Part shown: in pieces, positions 43,378 to 51,577 of the stretch
How positions within the stretch are numbered: position 1 is the stretch's first letter
Layout: every line of letters starts with the position of its first letter
Notes under the pieces: model-generated
Told to the model about the DNA's origin: nothing
The model's database searches: none
The model's input: only the letters and a program-made list of their open reading frames with translations
Translations under genes and position numbers: made by a program
Source: AG-12 sp027319585
GTDB lineage: Bacteria > Chloroflexota > Dormibacteria > Aeolococcales > Bog-877
Reading direction: 5' to 3'
Assembly (NCBI GenBank): GCA_027319585.1
Contig: DAHVMY010000002.1
Coordinates: 45,334-109,333, forward strand
DNA: 64,000 nucleotides

Positions 43378-44208
43378 GTGTCCCCAGTGCCATTCCAATA
43401 CCTTCACCACCTGGTCACCGTCCCGGTCCTCGTTGGCGGCACAGAGGCCAAATTTGTGCTCGATTCGGGGATAGGTCTTACGCTTGTTTCGAGTTCGCTC
43501 GCCACCGCAGCGGGCTGCGAGCCGACCGGCGCCACGTACACCGGACACCGGATGTCGGGACAGGAGGTGACAATCCCACTGGGCACCCTGGGCTCCCTCG
43601 CCCTCGGAGGCTACGCTCGCAAGGACGTTGCCGTGGGCATCTTCGACATCGCTGGTCTCGAGGGCGTCGAGGGCTTTCTGTCGCTTGACTTCTTCCGGTC
43701 AAGGCCGGTGACAGTCGACTACCCATCGAGAGGACTGGTCCTCGATGATGCCGACGCTGTGGCCGCCCGCGCGGATTCCGGGCTCGCGGTGGACGTCAGA
43801 GTGGCGCAGGACGCGCACTCTACGACCGTCTTCCTCCCCCTTGATTTGCCGGGACGGAGGTCCATTTCGGTCGAGGTCGACATGGGGAGTGACTCGTTGA
43901 TCCTGGATGAGGCGCTTGCGGATGATCTTGGGATCAACCTCGTCGACGCAAGCACCCAAAGAGTCGAGGGTCGGGATGAGACGGGCCATGAGTACGTTCG
44001 CTACTTCACCGCTCTGCAGGGCGTGGTCAGTGTGACCGGGGCACCCTCGATCTGCCAGCGAGATCCCAAGGCGATGTTCCAGAAGATCATCTATGACGGG
44101 CTCGTTGGCGATGCCTTCCTCAGGAACTTCGTCGTCAGCTATGACCTCCCCAACGCCCGGATGATATTCGCGTTACCGAATGGGCTTCTCGCCCGTGAGC
44201 AGACTTAG
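43378..44208 (+). CDS. Retropepsin-like aspartyl protease
   Basis: A 276-residue protein with two lobes, each with an Asp near a beta turn: D29 in FVLDSGIGLTLVSS and D168 in VEVDMGSDSLILD. The first is followed by LVSSSLATAAG and the second by an ILDEALADDLGI helix, as in pepsin-like folds of the bacterial clan-AA type. Both halves end with hydrophobic strands (FLSLDFFRSRPVTVDYPSRG and VGDAFLRNFVVSYDLP). If both Asp act together, it works as a single chain rather than a dimer. GTG start; TACTCT eight bases upstream suggests a leaderless transcript. No signal peptide seen. Confidence 0.75.
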   Translation: MSPVPFQYLHHLVTVPVLVGGTEAKFVLDSGIGLTLVSSSLATAAGCEPTGATYTGHRMSGQEVTIPLGTLGSLALGGYARKDVAVGIFDIAGLEGVEGFLSLDFFRSRPVTVDYPSRGLVLDDADAVAARADSGLAVDVRVAQDAHSTTVFLPLDLPGRRSISVEVDMGSDSLILDEALADDLGINLVDASTQRVEGRDETGHEYVRYFTALQGVVSVTGAPSICQRDPKAMFQKIIYDGLVGDAFLRNFVVSYDLPNARMIFALPNGLLAREQT

Positions 44209-44560
44209 CCCGGCCCCCCATCTGTCTACTGCAGTAGGGCCGCATCAGACATCAGGTGCCGATGCGCGGCTTGCCGCCCACCGACTGCGATGGAGCAGTG
44301 CGGCTGTGCCCCTGTGACTGCAGTCGCGGCCGCGACTGTCCGGCGCCGGAGGCGGGTCCACCAGGAAACTCCTCGCGGCAGGCACAGGGTGCGCCTCACG
44401 TCCGCGCGAGCAGGCTAAAATCGCAACGATCTGATGGAAGTCCTCTTGCCCACACCCCTACTGCGCCCGCTTCTGCCAGCGCCCCTTTCCCACTTGGACC
44501 GCGATCGACGGCCGCCGTTGGACTGGCCGGCAGCGCCCGCAAGACGCCGCAGACGCACTG
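44209..44560. other. Intergenic region upstream of the esterase-ligase cluster
   Basis: 352 bp without a supported gene. It contains a -10-like TAAAAT at 44416-44421, the only AT-rich hexamer here. In the frame of the following gene a stop at 44432 blocks any longer start. Confidence 0.4.
44416..44421 (+). promoter_or_regulatory. Possible -10 element for the esterase pair
   Basis: TAAAAT lies 140 bp before the first esterase start; no -35 at the right distance is convincing. Confidence 0.25.
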
Positions 44561-45721
44561 ATGGAACAGGCGGCCAAGGAGAGCGTGGCCCGCTGCCCCG
44601 AGACTGGCTTAGAAGTCGTCGGCATCACTGATCACAACCTCGCGCTAGAGCTCAAGTCACTCGGCCCGCTGGTGCAGACCCAGGGGGTCACCTTCCGCTT
44701 GCCTGACCCCGGTTCCGAGGTGGTCGCGGTCAGCCTCTACCAGGAAGTCCTCCAGCCCAGAGACGGCCCGCGAATGACGATGAGGGGCGGGGTCTATGAG
44801 GTGGCGATCCCCAGACCGCCGGTCGATCGCATGGAGTACCTGTTCAGATTGCGATACCGCAACGGGCAGGTGACCCTCGGGACGGATCCGGGCAATCCGC
44901 GGCGAGCTCCGGGGCCATTTGGCGACAAGTCCGTGATCGAGTTTCCGGAGTATCGAGCCCCTCGATGGACCGCCTCATCCGCATTGCCACGGGGCGAGGT
45001 TCGGGACTTCGACATCCCCTGCCCGACCCTTGAGGGGGCGACCCATTGCCGCCTTTGGTCATCTCCGGGAACCCGCAGCGAGCAATCGCTGCCCCTCCTC
45101 ATCGCGCTGGACGGACTCGAGTACGACCTCTACTCGTCGCTCACCCAGTTCCTGGACCAGGCCGCGCGTGCCGGTGAGCTGCCGCGGATGCGCGCCGCCT
45201 TGCTGCATCCCGTGCAACGCGACCGCGACTACTCCGCGTCCCCGGATTTCGCCTGCTCCCTGCAACAGGAGGTGCTCCCGCAGCTCGCAGGCCGGGTCTC
45301 GATCCGCCCCGAGCCAAGGGCCCGGGTGGGGATGGGTGCCAGTCTGGGTGGGCTTGCCATGCTGCATGCGCATTGGAGCCAGCCCGAGCTCCTGGGAGGG
45401 CTGTTCCTGCAGTCGGCCAGCTTCTTCAATCACCACTACTTCTCCCAGAGTCTGAGCTTCGAGCACATGGAGCGGATCTGCGCCTTCACAGAGTCCATCC
45501 ACTCCGCCTGCCACGCGCCGGCACGAGCCTCGGTGGTGCTGACCTGTGGTACCGTCGAGGAGACCTTGCTGGCCAACACCGCTATGGCCAGCAGCCTGAG
45601 CCGCCTGGGATACCGATGCGAGCTCCAGCGCCTCCGCGACGCCCACAACTGGATCGCGTGGCGCGATGCCTTCCGTCCATGGCTGAGCCAGCTGCTGGCC
45701 TGCCTCTGGTCCAGCTTGTGA
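44561..45721 (+). CDS. Esterase with N-terminal Ig-like domain (enterochelin esterase-like)
   Basis: A 386-residue protein. Residues 35-135 form a beta-sandwich like the N-terminal domain of Fes/IroE-type esterases; 150-386 are an alpha/beta hydrolase of the esterase D group. Nucleophile S261 is in GMGASLGGLA and the catalytic His is H362 in DAHNW; the acid is likely in LTCGTVEETLLAN. No signal peptide, so it acts in the cytoplasm. ATG 44561 lacks a good Shine-Dalgarno sequence, but a stop just upstream forbids a longer form. A second esterase follows 10 bp later, and a three-ligase operon faces both. It may hydrolyse an ester or amide product of those ligases (inference). Confidence 0.8.
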   Translation: MEQAAKESVARCPETGLEVVGITDHNLALELKSLGPLVQTQGVTFRLPDPGSEVVAVSLYQEVLQPRDGPRMTMRGGVYEVAIPRPPVDRMEYLFRLRYRNGQVTLGTDPGNPRRAPGPFGDKSVIEFPEYRAPRWTASSALPRGEVRDFDIPCPTLEGATHCRLWSSPGTRSEQSLPLLIALDGLEYDLYSSLTQFLDQAARAGELPRMRAALLHPVQRDRDYSASPDFACSLQQEVLPQLAGRVSIRPEPRARVGMGASLGGLAMLHAHWSQPELLGGLFLQSASFFNHHYFSQSLSFEHMERICAFTESIHSACHAPARASVVLTCGTVEETLLANTAMASSLSRLGYRCELQRLRDAHNWIAWRDAFRPWLSQLLACLWSSL

Positions 45722-45731
45722 GAATCCACTG

Positions 45732-46472
45732 ATGCGCCGGGATCAGTGGGTGGTGGAGTCGGAGGGCGCCGGCGCGGCCACGGTGCTGGCGTACGGCCAC
45801 TACGGGCCACCCCTGATCGTGTTCCCCACCGACATGGGCAGCGCTCACGACTTCGAGCAGCGGGGGATGATCGACGCTGTCGGACAACTTCTGGAGCAGG
45901 GCCGGGTCAAGCTCTACTGCGTCGACAGCTTCGACCGCCACTCGTGGCGCAATGCCAGTCTCTCCCTGGAGGAGAGGGCACGAAACCATGCTCGCTTCGA
46001 GGACTGGGTGGTGAACCACCTGGTGCCGCGGATCCACCAGGACTGTCTGGGACGACTCGACATCGGCGTCATCGGCTGCAGCTTCGGCGCCTACCACGCC
46101 GCCAACTTCTGCCTCAAGCGGGCGGACCTCTTCCCGAGGGCGCTGTGCCTCTCGGGCGTCTATGACGTGTCGGTGGTGGGCGGCGGGTGGGAGCGCGGCA
46201 GTGAGAGCTACTTCAACAACCCCATGGACTATCTCGCGCACGCCCATGGCGACCATCTGGAGTGGCTCCGGCGGCGAGCCCACCTCACCCTGGTGTGCGG
46301 TCAGGGAATGTGGGAGGACACGACCGGAGCGCTGCAGTCCACCCGCGCCTTCGCGCGGCTGCTGGCTGAGAAGGGGATATCCCACGAACTCGACGTCTGG
46401 GGGTACGACGTGCCTCATGACTGGCCCTCCTGGCGCCAGCAGCTCGCCCACCACCTGCCCCGGTTCTGCTGA
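45732..46472 (+). CDS. Esterase-family alpha/beta hydrolase
   Basis: A 246-residue single-domain esterase. Nucleophile S117 in IGCSFGAYHAANF and His H229 in DVPHDWPSW; the acid is probably in CGQGMWEDT. FPTDMGSAHDFEQRGMIDAV and KLYCVDSFDRHSW are family-specific and recur in small proteins often annotated as putative esterases. It starts 10 bp after the first esterase and ends 2 bp from the convergent YbdK-like gene. A pair of distinct esterases in one unit suggests two successive trimming steps or two substrates. Confidence 0.82.
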   Translation: MRRDQWVVESEGAGAATVLAYGHYGPPLIVFPTDMGSAHDFEQRGMIDAVGQLLEQGRVKLYCVDSFDRHSWRNASLSLEERARNHARFEDWVVNHLVPRIHQDCLGRLDIGVIGCSFGAYHAANFCLKRADLFPRALCLSGVYDVSVVGGGWERGSESYFNNPMDYLAHAHGDHLEWLRRRAHLTLVCGQGMWEDTTGALQSTRAFARLLAEKGISHELDVWGYDVPHDWPSWRQQLAHHLPRFC

Positions 46473-46474
46473 GT

Positions 46475-47623
46475 TCAGTCGAAGAGGAGGCCCTCCAAGG
46501 TGGGTTCTCGCGGCACCTCCGGACCAACCCCAAGCATGGTCTCGTTGGCCAGCTGCTCCACCACCGCCGGCAGCGAACCGGTGCGCTCGAAGCAGCGCAG
46601 CTGCCGGTCCGCGCTGCTGCCTTCGGCGAGGATCTGGTGAAGGTACTCGACCTCGGCGCGGGAGCCCAACTCGTCGAGGACGTCGTCGACGAAGTCCAGC
46701 AGCTCCAGCGCCAGCTGCCGCATGGGCACCTCCTGCACCTTGCCGAAGTCGATGAGCCGCCCGTCCAGCCCGTGTCGGAGAGCCCGCCACTTGTTCTCCG
46801 CGATGAGGTTGGGCAGGTACTTGCGAAACCCCAGATTCGACTGTCGTAGCTTGAGCAGCTTGGCGCAGATCGCCTGGATGATGGATACCAGACAGACGAC
46901 CTCATCCACCTTGGTCACCGCGTCGCAGACCCTGAATTCCAGGGTCGGGTACACGCAGTGGGGTCGCAGGTCCCACCAAACCTTTTTGCCGTCGTCGATG
47001 CTGCCGGTTTGGACCAGCAGCTGCGTGTAGTTCTCGAAGTCGTCGTGACAGCTGAACTCCGGGGGTATCCCCGTCCTGGGAAAGCGCGACCACACCACGC
47101 TGCGGTAGCTCTTAAGGCCGGTCTGCCGGCCCATCCAGAAGGGGCTGGAGGTGGACAGAGCCAGCAGGTGAGGTAAGAAGTACCGCGCCTCGTTGGCCAC
47201 CTCGATGCGGAGCTCAGGGTCGGGGATGGCCACGTGCACATGCATCCCGAAGATCAGCAGCTCCCTGATCACATCCTGCATCTCCTCCTCGAGCATCTTG
47301 TAGCGCTCGAGGTCGGTCACCTGCTGCTCCTGCCAGTTCGCGAACGGATGGGTGCCCGCCGACGCTATGCGCAGATCGAAGGGGCGGAGCAGGTCGGCCA
47401 CCGCGCGGCGCAGGCGGGTGACCTCGGTCCGGACGGCCCCCACGTCCGCACAGATCGGGGTCGCGACCTCTACCACCGACTGGAGCATCTCCGCCTTGAC
47501 ATCCTCTCCGAGCAGTGGGGTTGCCTGCGACAAGAGGGTCTCGATATGGGAACGCAACTGCCCCTGCCGATCAATGATCTGGAACTCCTCTTCCACACCG
47601 AGGGTGAGCCAGCCTTCTCTCAC
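46475..47623 (-). CDS. YbdK-type carboxylate-amine ligase (GCS2 family)
   Basis: A 382-residue glutamate-cysteine ligase-like enzyme with a glutamine-synthetase fold. The N-terminus LTLGVEEEFQIID carries the metal-binding Glu cluster. HVHVAIPD (second metal site), STSSPFWMGRQTGLKSYRS and the strand YPTLEFRVCDA are typical. Members couple ATP to amide-bond formation between a carboxylate, often Glu, and an amine. Translation is coupled: its ATG overlaps the stop of the upstream ligase (ATGA). It is the last gene of a three-ligase operon. The substrates are unknown; weak gamma-glutamyl-Cys ligase activity is known for YbdK. Confidence 0.9.
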   Translation of the reverse strand: MREGWLTLGVEEEFQIIDRQGQLRSHIETLLSQATPLLGEDVKAEMLQSVVEVATPICADVGAVRTEVTRLRRAVADLLRPFDLRIASAGTHPFANWQEQQVTDLERYKMLEEEMQDVIRELLIFGMHVHVAIPDPELRIEVANEARYFLPHLLALSTSSPFWMGRQTGLKSYRSVVWSRFPRTGIPPEFSCHDDFENYTQLLVQTGSIDDGKKVWWDLRPHCVYPTLEFRVCDAVTKVDEVVCLVSIIQAICAKLLKLRQSNLGFRKYLPNLIAENKWRALRHGLDGRLIDFGKVQEVPMRQLALELLDFVDDVLDELGSRAEVEYLHQILAEGSSADRQLRCFERTGSLPAVVEQLANETMLGVGPEVPREPTLEGLLFD

Positions 47624-48975
47624 TGCTTCATCTCCACCAAAAATGCCGGAACCACGCTGCCCGAACCGGCTGTGAGATTCAAGAGCGCGGAGGAGGAGAG
47701 CCGGATCAAGAGCCCGCCCACCCGGCCATTGAAGAGGTACGGGTCCATGTCCCTGGCGAGGCTGAGCATCTCCACCTCGTCACCCACCGCCACCGGGTAC
47801 AGATCGCGGGGTACCTCCACGGCGGCCTGGACCACGTAGGACTGCGTCAGCGCCACCGCCAGCGTCTGCTCCCACTCCCGCTGGCTCACCAACCAGCCCA
47901 GCACCACCCCTTTGCCGCCGTACTCGTCGTTGGGCTTGAGGACCATGGTCTTGCGATTCTGGACCACGTAGTCCACCAGATCGGGGATGGCCCGGCCGGC
48001 CCTGGTGCTCGGACCCGAACGCACCTTGCGGGTCCAGGGCACGTAACGCCGGATCGCCTCCAGCTGTGCTCGGGTGTAGAGGTGGGCATAGCCCTCGTCC
48101 GACAGCAGGGCCAGGCTCATCTTCTTGTGCAGCAGCTTGGCCCGAAAAGAGTTCACGACACACACCGCGCCGTCCAGATAGGCTGAGCACAGGGCCTCCC
48201 AGGCGCCGTCCGTGGCCAGCAGCTCGCTCTCCAGCACCCGCCGATAGACGAGGTTGATGGCGATTCCCGACGGCCCTCGGAGCACTCCTTTGGAGTACTC
48301 CAGCTCCGCCGGCTCGCAGATCAAAGTCCTGACCCCGCGACGTTCGAAGGCGTCCCGGAACAGCTCGAACTCCCGCAAGGTGGGCAGGTTGGGCCAGTCG
48401 ACGATGGCGACCGTGGGAGCCCCCCCGGCGCTGGCGAAGTCGCGAAACGCTCGCAGCATCACCTCAAGTTGACGGTCGCGACATGCCACCGGCTGAAGCT
48501 GGTACTTCATCCGCAGCTCTTGGACGGCCGGCATCTCCCAGAAGATGCGGCTCAGCTCTTCGCCGTAGGCGATCCCGGCCGGCGATTCGGCGTTGTACTC
48601 CACGTACCCGACCTCAGACGCCCAGAAGCTGTCAAGTCGCGAGCCCGGCGACGAAGGCCGGTATCCAGGGTCAGCCAGGGCCAGGCGCTCCTCCATCGGA
48701 TCCAGGTCCAGCTCCTGGCGCAGTTTCGGGTCCTGCAGCAGCGCGGCCTCGAGCCGGCTCAGGGCCGCCCACACGATCTGTGCCGCCCGGCTGGCCTGTT
48801 GGTACTCCTTCCGGGTCAGGAACTCCGGCCGAAGCGCTACGCACAGCGGGTGACTGCCAAAGTAGAGCCCCCGCTCACGCTGACCCTGGTGCAGCACCTC
48901 CACGCTGCTGGCGCGGGTGTCGGGATCAGCCATGAGCTCGTCGAAGTCGCGGCGGGCCCTTCTGGCCGGGTTCAC
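47620..48975 (-). CDS. Circularly permuted ATP-grasp ligase
   Basis: A 451-residue enzyme. As in circularly permuted ATP-grasp proteins, the metal-binding strand comes first (EVGYVEYNAESPAG, 121-134), and the nucleotide-binding Lys and glycine loop near the C-terminus (VLKPNDEYGGKGVVLGW, 345-361). NSFRAKLLHKKMSLALLSDE (275-294) is also typical. Family members join amino acids or peptides through acyl-phosphates. The start is set at GTG 48975 because it forms a GTGA overlap with the preceding stop; a longer frame would run inside that gene. The 3' end overlaps YbdK by ATGA. Product unknown. Confidence 0.85.
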   Translation of the reverse strand: MNPARRARRDFDELMADPDTRASSVEVLHQGQRERGLYFGSHPLCVALRPEFLTRKEYQQASRAAQIVWAALSRLEAALLQDPKLRQELDLDPMEERLALADPGYRPSSPGSRLDSFWASEVGYVEYNAESPAGIAYGEELSRIFWEMPAVQELRMKYQLQPVACRDRQLEVMLRAFRDFASAGGAPTVAIVDWPNLPTLREFELFRDAFERRGVRTLICEPAELEYSKGVLRGPSGIAINLVYRRVLESELLATDGAWEALCSAYLDGAVCVVNSFRAKLLHKKMSLALLSDEGYAHLYTRAQLEAIRRYVPWTRKVRSGPSTRAGRAIPDLVDYVVQNRKTMVLKPNDEYGGKGVVLGWLVSQREWEQTLAVALTQSYVVQAAVEVPRDLYPVAVGDEVEMLSLARDMDPYLFNGRVGGLLIRLSSSALLNLTAGSGSVVPAFLVEMKQ

Positions 48976-49910
48976 ACGAATCGCCACCAGCGATGAGCAC
49001 CCCGCCAGGGCGGGGACAGCTCCCCTTTCGCATAGCTCAAGACGAGAGCGCACATCCGGTCCAGCACCCAGTTGAACCCCTCATCCTTGATGGAGAAGCT
49101 GTCGAAGTCGGGGGCGGGGTTGAGGAAGTCGATGGCGTAGAGGATGCCGTCGCGGACCGCGAACTCGACTGTGTCCATGTCGTAGCCCAGAGCCTTGGTG
49201 AGCGTCAGCGCCTGCTCGGCGGCGCGGTCCCGCAGCTCCGGCGGCGGTGGGCGGTCGATGACGTAGCGCTCCATGAAGGGCCTGGTGGGGTCGTAGCGGA
49301 AGACCATCACGTCAGCGCCGATCACCACGCAGCGCAAGTAGTCGTCCCACTGGATCCGCTCCTGCAGGATCATGGTCTTGGTCCCGGTCTGATCGTAGGC
49401 GCGGATCAGGTCGTCCAGGCAGTCGACCATGTACACATCCCGCCAGCCACCCCCGGTGTTGGGCTTGAGCACCGCCGGGAGTCCGGTGTAGCGGACGATA
49501 CCGTCCCAGTCCAGGGGATACTCCAAGTTGCGCAGAGACCGCGAGGGGTCGATGTAGGAGATGTACTCCTTGTTGGGCAGCACCACCGTGCGCGGCACCG
49601 CCACGCCCAGGCGGCGGGCCAACGAGCACTCGAAGAACTTCTCGTCAGCCTCCCACCAGAAGGGATCGTTGATCACGACCGTGCCCTGGAGGCAGGCGCT
49701 CTTCAGGTAGGCGCGATAGAAGGGGACCTCATGGGAGATCCGGTCGACGATCACCTGGTAGCGAAGCGGGTCCTGGATCTCCGGGATTCCTCCCAGTCGA
49801 GCGAGTTCCGCGGTCACACCCCATCTGCTCCCCCGCTGGTTGACCAGATCCAAGAACGGCTTCGGAAAGGTGTCCTCCACCCCCACCAGAAGCCCCACCT
49901 TCGCGCCCAT
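48972..49910 (-). CDS. ATP-grasp ligase
   Basis: A 312-residue enzyme with the standard order: pre-ATP-grasp domain (1-95), nucleotide site K149 in LPAVLKPNTGGGW, hinge E184 in MILQERIQWDDYL, and metal ligands E249, D261 and N264 in YAIDFLNPAPDFD. All catalytic residues are present. It resembles RimK/D-Ala-D-Ala-ligase-like amide synthases. ATG 49910 follows GGGAGTGG and gives MGAKVGLLVGVEDTFP. It is the first gene of the ligase operon, linked to the next by a 4-bp overlap. Three different ATP-dependent ligases in a row suggest stepwise assembly of a small peptide-like molecule. Confidence 0.85.
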   Translation of the reverse strand: MGAKVGLLVGVEDTFPKPFLDLVNQRGSRWGVTAELARLGGIPEIQDPLRYQVIVDRISHEVPFYRAYLKSACLQGTVVINDPFWWEADEKFFECSLARRLGVAVPRTVVLPNKEYISYIDPSRSLRNLEYPLDWDGIVRYTGLPAVLKPNTGGGWRDVYMVDCLDDLIRAYDQTGTKTMILQERIQWDDYLRCVVIGADVMVFRYDPTRPFMERYVIDRPPPPELRDRAAEQALTLTKALGYDMDTVEFAVRDGILYAIDFLNPAPDFDSFSIKDEGFNWVLDRMCALVLSYAKGELSPPWRGAHRWWRFV

Positions 49911-50321
49911 TCGCCACTCCCAAAGCCGCTCCCGCAGCCGAGCGCGCCCAATCCCGGGCCACACCACGCTGCGCTCACCATAGGGCTGAGAACTTGATCT
50001 GGCAAGTGGACCCCGGCAGGATCCGCCGCGTCGCCCCAACATATCGGGCAGTCGTCACCGTCGCGGGCGTCCCCTTCGAGTTAGCTAGGCAGCCTCTCCC
50101 GGTGACCGGCCCGCGTCAACCACAGCCTCGTCGGCGGGCGGCGCCGCCGCTCCGGTGCTAGCAGCACGGGTCTTGTCCAACGAAGGGGCGCTCGTCCCCC
50201 CTATCACGGCCCCGCGTGCACCCCGCCTTCCAGCCGCGACCGCCAAGGCCCAGCAGCGAATGGGATCACGCCCCGTATGTTGGTGTAAGTAGCGGGACCC
50301 GGTCGGGTCCCGTCGCTGTGC
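49911..50321. other. Intergenic region upstream of the ligase operon
   Basis: About 410 bp. It holds the promoter side of the leftward ligase operon and the downstream side of the M50-like gene. Besides the hairpin at 50293-50312 nothing was recognised. Confidence 0.4.
50293..50312 (-). terminator. Stem-loop downstream of the M50-like gene
   Basis: CGGGACCC-GGTC-GGGTCCCG is a perfect 8-bp stem with a 4-base loop, 9 bp past the end of the leftward gene. No T-run follows, so it is a terminator candidate only. Confidence 0.4.
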
Positions 50322-50756
50322 TCAGCGCCGAGAGCCGACGGTGGGACCGGCGTGCAAGCCACTGGTCGAATCGGGCACCCCCCCGCCGCATCTCGAAGAG
50401 GCGCCACCCGCACCCCTGGCGCTGGTGCTGCGCCAGAGTCTGAGCACCCGGCGTCCGTCACTCCCCGGCAGCGCCAGATTGGTGCCCAGCTCGATCCCCA
50501 TCACGAGCAGCAGCTCCCACGCCCATGCCGAAAAAAGCAGGGCCGCCGTGGCCCAGACCAGGCTCTCCATGATCGGCCCCACCAGCCAGATGTCCATCAG
50601 CTGATGGGCGCTGGCGTGACCCGTGTTGAATCGCCATCCGAGGCCGGGGAAGTGGAAGGAGGGGCGGGGGTGCAGCCCGGCCCACCGGAGCAGGAGGTAG
50701 TGGGACCCCTCGTGCACCACCAGAGCGACGACCAACGTCGCCCAGATCACTACCAT
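50322..50756 (-). CDS. Mini M50-like membrane metalloprotease
   Basis: A 144-residue membrane protein. The first helix carries HEGSH (H15, E16, H19), an HExxH zinc site inside the membrane. A later helix ends with NLALPGSDG (N93, P97, D100), similar to the third zinc-ligand motif of site-2 proteases. Three or four helices in all: much smaller than usual M50 enzymes, and without PDZ domain. The last 35 residues are low-complexity. Whether it cleaves substrates is unknown; it may be an intramembrane protease or a non-proteolytic relative. Stands alone. Confidence 0.6.
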   Translation of the reverse strand: MVVIWATLVVALVVHEGSHYLLLRWAGLHPRPSFHFPGLGWRFNTGHASAHQLMDIWLVGPIMESLVWATAALLFSAWAWELLLVMGIELGTNLALPGSDGRRVLRLWRSTSARGAGGASSRCGGGVPDSTSGLHAGPTVGSRR

Positions 50757-50965
50757 GGCTTGCCAACTCCACTGCCGACGCCGTCTCCAGTACCCTTCCG
50801 CCCCTGCTTCGATCCTAGGCAGGAACCCGGAATCTGTCAGATCCCAACTCGGCCCAGCCTGACCTGAGCACCGGACCGAAGCCGCTGCCCTGCTGCCGCC
50901 GGTGCTCCCCGGGCGCGAGGAGAGCCCTATCGGGAGGCCGATGGAGGTGCGATACCGTTGCCGTC

Positions 50966-51577
50966 GTGGCAGTTGGAGCAGAACGCGAGAGTCCGGACCC
51001 GCGCTGCCCCTGGGCCCATTCCGCGGACGAGTACCTTGCCTACCATGACCACGAGTGGGGCAGACCAGTGGCTGATGACCGGCTGGTGCTCGAGCGGATC
51101 TGCCTGGAAGGCTTCCAGAGCGGCCTTTCCTGGATCACCATCCTGCGCAAGCGAAGCGCCTTCAGGCGCGCCTTCCGTGACTTCGAACCCGCCCTGGTCG
51201 CGCAGTTCGGCGAGCGAGATGTGAGCCGACTGCTCCAGGACCGGGCCATCGTGCGCCATCCGGGCAAGATCCGGGCCGCGGTTGCCAATGCGCGGGCCAC
51301 TCTGCGCCTCCAGGACGCGGGGCAGTCGTTGGCGAAGCTGTGCTGGGACCACGAGCCCGCACCGGTCCCCCCTCCCCGCACCATGGCCGACATCCCCCAG
51401 TCGATCCCGGAGTCGGCCGCCCTAGCGCGAGAGCTCAAGCGTCGGGGGTTCGGCTTCGTGGGTGCGGTCAGTGCCTACTCCTTGATGCAGTCCCTGGGGC
51501 TGGTGAACGATCATCTGGCTGACTGCCCCGTCCGGCCCCAAGTGGAACATCAGAGACAGGGTTTCCCGCGCCCTTAG
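50966..51577 (+). CDS. tag: DNA-3-methyladenine glycosylase I
   Basis: A 203-residue base-excision repair enzyme that removes 3-methyladenine. Signs: C14-P-W near the start, EYLAYHDHEWGRPV, LEGFQSGLSWITILRKR (E48 region binds the base), and the zinc end GAVSAYSLMQSLGLVNDHL, with the last Cys in ADC. GTG start at 50966; TACCGT seven bases before suggests a leaderless transcript. Its 3' end overlaps the antisense tail of the ECF42 sigma frame by 110 bp. Confidence 0.94.
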   Translation: MAVGAERESPDPRCPWAHSADEYLAYHDHEWGRPVADDRLVLERICLEGFQSGLSWITILRKRSAFRRAFRDFEPALVAQFGERDVSRLLQDRAIVRHPGKIRAAVANARATLRLQDAGQSLAKLCWDHEPAPVPPPRTMADIPQSIPESAALARELKRRGFGFVGAVSAYSLMQSLGLVNDHLADCPVRPQVEHQRQGFPRP

